From Bordetella parapertussis (GTDB lineage: Bacteria; Cyanobacteriota; Cyanobacteriia; PCC-6307; Cyanobiaceae), in assembly GCA_943324725.2 (NCBI GenBank), contig CALPMR020000092.1, forward strand, positions 1-9,836: a DNA stretch of 9,836 bases. The letters run 5' to 3'. The position numbers were made by a program, and so were the translations under genes. The notes beneath the pieces were generated by a model. It did not search any database. It saw only the letters and a list, made by a program, of their open reading frames with translations, and had not been told where the DNA came from. This document shows positions 6,164 to 9,836 of this stretch, in pieces. Position 1 is the stretch's first letter. Each line of letters starts with the position of its first letter.

Positions 6164-6600
6164 AAGACTCTCGATTGATCAAAGTATCCGGGAGGCATCG
6201 AGCCGCTAGTCACACGTTGAAACTCTGCCTGGAAACATCCGCTATCAGTCAGCCAGCGTCGCAGCTCACCCCGATCAGCTTCGGCACCCTCAGCCAAGCC
6301 TTCTCAGCAAGAGGCCCAGAAATAGAGCAGTTGATTATAACATAGCGCATTATGCCAGAGGTAGCCGGCTGCCTCGCTGGTGCTGGCATCGACCAAGGTG
6401 GCTTCGCTGATGCTGCCTGAGACTGGCAGGACGGCGAGAGGTGAACAGCATGAACTCGACATGCTGACGAGCAGCGCCGCTTCGAGGGTGTCACTCAGGA
6501 GGTGCTGGGACCCTCCAGAAAGGAGCACAGAAGCATTCAGAAGAGGACGGGTTGGAGGCTGATTGCGCAGCCCCATTGATCCACCATGCACCCTGAGCAC
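6160..6600 (-). pseudogene. Decayed 3' end of an unrecognised gene upstream of the glycosyltransferase
   Basis: In the minus frame ending at TGA 6160-6162, the last 47 codons read like a genuine protein: EADRGELRRWLTDSG, then FQAEFQRV, then SMPPGYFDQSRVL. The stop overlaps the glycosyltransferase ATG as ATGA, a typical sign of translational coupling. An in-frame TGA at 6304-6306 interrupts the frame. Beyond it the same frame stays open to 6636, with another plausible stretch (EAAGYLWHNALCYNQLLYFW) just before the stop. No start, family or motif is recognised. I read it as the tail of a gene that once preceded the glycosyltransferase, cut by rearrangement near the IstB remnant. It might instead be chance coding potential. 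Nothing else is evident between 6164 and 6605. Confidence 0.4.
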
Positions 6601-6605
6601 TGAAT

Positions 6606-7304
6606 GTGCAACGCAGCTATCACGGAGTCTTGGTGATCAACGCCTGGCGCGGGTGCGATGATCTGACGGCTGGCACCAGGGCTCCGGCTGAATCACCACC
6701 ATCAGCGATCTCCAGCGGCTTCTCCGACTCGGGGATCTTGACCATGGTGGGCAGCGGAGATCAGCAGGCGGCTATCAGTCAAAATACGCTCGTTGAGCGA
6801 GTCCAGGAACTGACGCCAAAAGCCCTCGGCCTCGCGCTCGCCCACGGCAGTACCGGACTGGCTGAGCAGGAACACCAGCAGCGCCACCAAGCGCGGCTCA
6901 GGCCGCTGTTGCATGAGGGCCAGCTGCCGGTCCCCAAGGCCCTCGCGGACATGGACTGGGGAGCGATCCCCGATCGGAATCGCCATCAGGTCGAGCAGCT
7001 TGGCGCCGACACCGGCTGGCTGGACCGCGATACCCTGCTGGTGATCGACGACAGTGGCTACGTCCGCAAGGACGCGGCTGATACCTCGGTGCTGTTTGAG
7101 ACGATGATGCACCGCTACGAACGGAAATCCCTGTTGGTGACCAGGGACAAGCCATTCAGCGAGTGGGAGAACGTCTTCTGCACCAGCGCCATGACCGTGG
7201 CGGCGATGGACCGACTGGTGGACCACAGCACCTTGATCCGGATCAACGGCGAGAGCTACCGCCGCAGGCGAGCACGTCGAATTGGCCGCTCCAGTGCGGG
7301 CTGA
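6606..7304 (+). pseudogene. istB: IstB-like ATPase of an IS21-family element, P-loop region deleted
   Basis: The C-terminal half is clearly IstB, the helper ATPase of IS21 transposition. LLVIDDSGYV (residues 144-153) matches the Walker B segment (usually LLILDELGY). HRYERKSLLVTRDKPFSEW (169-187) matches RRYERRS..TSN.PFSEW, and DRLVDH and INGESYR (near 202-219) are the conserved tail. LRPLLHEGQLPVPKALADMD (98-117) and NRHQVEQL (125-132) match the segment just before the Walker A loop. The Walker A GPPGTGKTH region and about 60 following residues that should lie between are missing, with the frame kept, at about nt 7029. Residues 1 to about 85 are not recognised and may be unrelated flank. Without a P-loop the protein should not bind ATP. 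No intact istA and no IS ends were found, so this is an inactive relic. Confidence 0.75.
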
Positions 7305-7463
7305 TTCGTCGCCGCGACCAGGCGGCAATTACCCGCACCCGCCTACGTCGTGGACACCGGGCAGCCAACGTACGCGGCGAGCTGCCCCGAGCCCTGAACG
7401 AGTAACATTCCAGATTCCAGGGGGCTGTAGCAGTCTAAAGTTTCCTTCTTCGCGCTCCATTGG

Positions 7464-8501
7464 ATGAAAATTAGATCGATCGGCCTAAGCGTCCCCTCGC
7501 TGAGGCTCAATAATGATCAACTAATTGACCTCCTGAAGACCCAAAAAACATCGCTTAGCAGCGCCGACGCCAATAAGTATTACAGCAGAGTTGCAAGGCT
7601 GCTGGACCAAGCAGGTGCCAAACATAGGCACCTGAGTGACATCAAATCCGGCGAGACTGCCTATCAACACATCCTCTCGGCGGCACGCAATGCCATCGCC
7701 GATGCCTGCATCGAGCCGTCCCAAATAGACCTTGTTATCTATTGTGGAGTTGGGAAAGGCCTGATTGAACCCTCAAACGCCTACTACTATGCCTCGGAAT
7801 TGGGCATGCATACCGCTGAATGCTTTGACGTCGCCGATGCCTGCATGAGCTGGGTTCGGTCCTTAGAGCTGGCACAGCTATATCTGGCATCCTCAAAGGC
7901 CACTAGGGTGATGGTTCTGACCGGGGAGTTCCACCTCAATATTAGAAGTCCAGACGATATCAATGGCATGGCCTCGCTACGCTACAACTTCCCAACGTAT
8001 ACGATTGGGGAGGCGGCTACCGCTACCATCCTGGAAGCAAGCTCTAATCCGTGGAATTTTCAATACGTGTCGAGGCCCAAGCACTTCGATTTGTGCACCA
8101 TTCCCCTGCATGGCTATCAAAGCTACATTCGTGCTAATGACAAGGTCGGCATCAATGGAGTGGGCAAGTTCGCATCCTTTGGCAAGGAACTATTTGACCA
8201 CGCAACTCCCCTATTGCAGGAGCTCCTCACAACCAAGGGCCCGAATCAGGAGGATGTTGACCTATATAGTCCCCATGCGCCTTCAAAAACAGCATACTTC
8301 GATGGAGCAAAACGTCTTGGAATTCCATCCAGCAAAGTTTTCCTGAGGATCTTTGAAGAATTTGGCAATATCGTCTCTTCGAGTATGCCAGCCGCTATCC
8401 ATCAAGCCAAGCAGCTTGGCCTGATTTCAGATGGAAGTCGATTGTGCCTCACTCCAGCCAGTGCTGGCATCTCGTGTGCATGCGTAACGCTTGTCTTATA
8501 G
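7464..8501 (+). CDS. 3-oxoacyl-ACP synthase III (FabH-like) family protein
   Basis: The 345-residue protein is a thiolase-fold ketosynthase of the KAS III type. The catalytic triad can be placed: Cys127 in VADACMSW (FabH has NAACSGF), His271 in LYSPHAPSK (usually HQAN), and Asn302 in EFGNIVSSSMP (usually YGNTSAAS.P). The opening MKIRSIGLSVPSLRLNNDQL is typical of the family and supports the ATG at 7464. KAS III enzymes condense an acyl-CoA or acyl thioester with malonyl-ACP, while relatives make alkylquinolones, olefins or esters in secondary metabolism. The sequence departs from housekeeping FabH at the motif flanks (HAPSK rather than HQAN), which suggests a specialised role (inference). It is cytoplasmic, with no partner on its strand here. 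A P450 lies convergent downstream. Base composition is clearly lower in GC than nadC or grr. No convincing ribosome binding site is seen. Confidence 0.85.
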   Translation: MKIRSIGLSVPSLRLNNDQLIDLLKTQKTSLSSADANKYYSRVARLLDQAGAKHRHLSDIKSGETAYQHILSAARNAIADACIEPSQIDLVIYCGVGKGLIEPSNAYYYASELGMHTAECFDVADACMSWVRSLELAQLYLASSKATRVMVLTGEFHLNIRSPDDINGMASLRYNFPTYTIGEAATATILEASSNPWNFQYVSRPKHFDLCTIPLHGYQSYIRANDKVGINGVGKFASFGKELFDHATPLLQELLTTKGPNQEDVDLYSPHAPSKTAYFDGAKRLGIPSSKVFLRIFEEFGNIVSSSMPAAIHQAKQLGLISDGSRLCLTPASAGISCACVTLVL

Positions 8502-8845
8502 GACACAACATCAAACAACTGGCTTGCTTGCTCGGGGCTTCCACCTCTTTTTCAATTCTATACAACGCGTACATCTCCAACCAGGCATGAAACACGGCAT
8601 CCCATTAACGGCATATGCTGAAAAAGAAGTAATCTTGCTGGCGCGAGGGTCACCCTGTCGCCGCAATGAGCCAACCCCGTCGATGACTGGGCTCAAGCTC
8701 TGCGTATTCGAGATGTCCACAGCAGAATCCAATAATTGATTGGACAAGGAGATTCAGCCAAATGCCATCTATCAAACCATAACCTTGCAGACCAATTCAC
8801 TGGAGCAGTCCATCAACAATGCCATCATAGATGACTTGACGGGTA
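8502..8845. other. Convergent spacer without a supported gene
   Basis: This stretch lies between the 3' ends of the KAS III gene and the P450 gene. Both strands have about 80 codons without a stop between roughly 8511 and 8740, but each such frame opens only with TTG, lacks a ribosome binding site and matches no family I know. The minus frame contains a C-x6-C-x2-C cluster (CFMPGWRCTRC) in a basic context, which may be accidental. No strong hairpin followed by a T-run was found to serve as the shared terminator. It may be a degraded gene or element. Confidence 0.4.
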
Positions 8846-9836
8846 TCAATCACAAATAGATGTCAGTTTCAAGTTGATACCATTTGCCGTACGGAGCGTC
8901 AGAGATGCAACCCATTGAGGTGCATTTCCAGGGACTGTCTCGAGCTTGTATGACTTCAACAATTGCGACAAGACGATGAGACTTTCCTGAAGTGCGAAGC
9001 CTGCACCCGGGCAGACACGAGGCCCTAAGCCAAAGGGAAGCCATGCCTCTTTCGCACTTTGCAAGTCTTCTTGACTAGCAGAGTTTCGCATAAATCGATC
9101 AGGTCGGAACTCATTGGGTTTTGACCAGTGTTTTTCATGTCGCTGGATCGACCAAGGAGAAATCACAATCATGGATCCCAGCGGACAGCGCAGCTCGCTC
9201 TCGGATGTTGTGCTGCGGATATTCTTTTTTTTATCATAAGATTCTACAGGCAAGTACCTTCCCACTGTCTTGGGAAGTGCTTGGCACTTGGCAGCGGATA
9301 CTCGATTGAAGAAGCTGATTGGGGGATATAGTCTAAGTACCTCTTTGAAAAGGGCTGTCCCAAATCGCATATTCTTCAAGACAGCTTGAGCAGAGGTGTT
9401 GTCGTGTGTCGTCGCCTCCTCTCGAAAGCGATTCTGCGACTCCTGGTCCAGCGCGACAAGCCAAGAAGCACTTGTCAAACCACTTGCCGATGTTTCATGG
9501 CCGGCTAAGAAGAGAAAGCATATCTGATCAACGAGCTCATCTACACTAAACCTTGTATCCGTAACTGGATCGTAGGCGTCTTTCAAGCAGTCAAGCAAAT
9601 CGAGGCGCTCTTCCTTAATCTCTCCGGTTTTCCCAAGATCACCCTGCAGCCTCTTGTCAACTTCCTTTTTAATCCAGTCACGAATTACGACTGCATCCCG
9701 CTCAAGGATCTTTCTGGCAAAAGTGAATCGTGGCACAAGGAATCGGAGAGCATAGGCAAATCTTGCTTTTTCCTGATAACGCTTAAAGGCGGCAAAAATG
9801 TTGCGAGCCTCAACTTCTTCCAATGGTACGCTTAGA
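8846..9836 (-). CDS. Cytochrome P450, C-terminal part (N-terminus beyond window)
   Basis: About 330 residues of a heme-thiolate monooxygenase are present; the frame remains open to the right edge, so the N-terminal 100 or more residues are missing. Residue numbers here count from the Met/Leu codon at 9821-9823. The I-helix oxygen-activation motif is AGHETS (107-112). The K-helix ExxR is EVLR (161-164) in FKEVLRLYPP, FRPDRF (239-244) is the PERF-type motif, and FGLGPRVCPG (264-273) is the heme loop with Cys271 as the iron ligand. AGHET with LRLYPP recalls bacterial P450s of the CYP4/CYP102/CYP110-like clan that hydroxylate fatty acyl or terpenoid substrates, but the substrate is not determinable. 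A charged segment near 195-212 (DKKKNIRSTTSESE) looks like an insertion between beta strands. It is convergent with the KAS III gene 344 bases away. GC content is low like its neighbour's. Confidence 0.94.
   Translation of the reverse strand, partial: LSVPLEEVEARNIFAAFKRYQEKARFAYALRFLVPRFTFARKILERDAVVIRDWIKKEVDKRLQGDLGKTGEIKEERLDLLDCLKDAYDPVTDTRFSVDELVDQICFLFLAGHETSASGLTSASWLVALDQESQNRFREEATTHDNTSAQAVLKNMRFGTALFKEVLRLYPPISFFNRVSAAKCQALPKTVGRYLPVESYDKKKNIRSTTSESELRCPLGSMIVISPWSIQRHEKHWSKPNEFRPDRFMRNSASQEDLQSAKEAWLPFGLGPRVCPGAGFALQESLIVLSQLLKSYKLETVPGNAPQWVASLTLRTANGINLKLTSICD

Noticed and set aside
6241..6781. 11-bp direct repeat GCTATCAGTCA at 6241-6251 and 6771-6781 as a possible target-site duplication
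   Set aside because: A repeated 11-mer is expected by chance in a window of this size, IS21 elements usually duplicate 4-8 bp, and no IS ends adjoin the copies.
6702..7328. 208-codon minus-strand frame opposite the IstB relic
   Set aside because: The plus strand carries recognisable IstB motifs over most of this length; the minus frame shows none and is best explained as a shadow.
8491..8739. 82-codon plus-strand frame overlapping the KAS III stop
   Set aside because: It starts with TTG, has no ribosome binding site and no recognisable family; not supported as a gene.

Overview
The window looks like a chromosomal segment from a GC-rich unicellular cyanobacterium of the Synechococcus/Cyanobium type. 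Three things point there: the GrrM/GrrA/GrrP set, which is characteristic of cyanobacteria; two copies of the HIP1 octamer GCGATCGC; and recognisable ArgRS and NadC proteins. All assignments were made by reading the translations; no database search was run.

Left half (1-4742) is GC-rich. It holds the 5' end of argS (minus), a class I methyltransferase-like gene (plus), and then a minus-strand series read right to left: nadC, grrP, grrA, grrM. GrrA is a secreted precursor peptide with ten aromatic-X-Asn triads. GrrM is the radical SAM/SPASM enzyme expected to crosslink them into three-residue cyclophanes. GrrP is a periplasmic solute-binding-like protein that accompanies this pair. grrA and grrM are 5 nt apart and are probably translated together.

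Right half (4743-9836) is visibly poorer in GC and looks like an accessory region. It contains a family-2-like glycosyltransferase (minus) whose last codons lie in a perfect 19-bp inverted repeat. Upstream is a decayed minus-strand frame whose stop overlaps the glycosyltransferase start as ATGA. Next is a plus-strand IstB (IS21 helper ATPase) remnant that has lost its Walker A region. Last come a ketoacyl synthase III-like gene (plus) and, convergent to it, a cytochrome P450 (minus) that runs off the window. The KAS III and P450 suggest the edge of a specialised or lipid metabolite locus, though no pathway can be named.

The clearest biological system is the GRRM ribosomally made, modified peptide locus. 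The family is described, but the product and role of this copy are not evident from sequence. No tRNA, rRNA or CRISPR array was seen.
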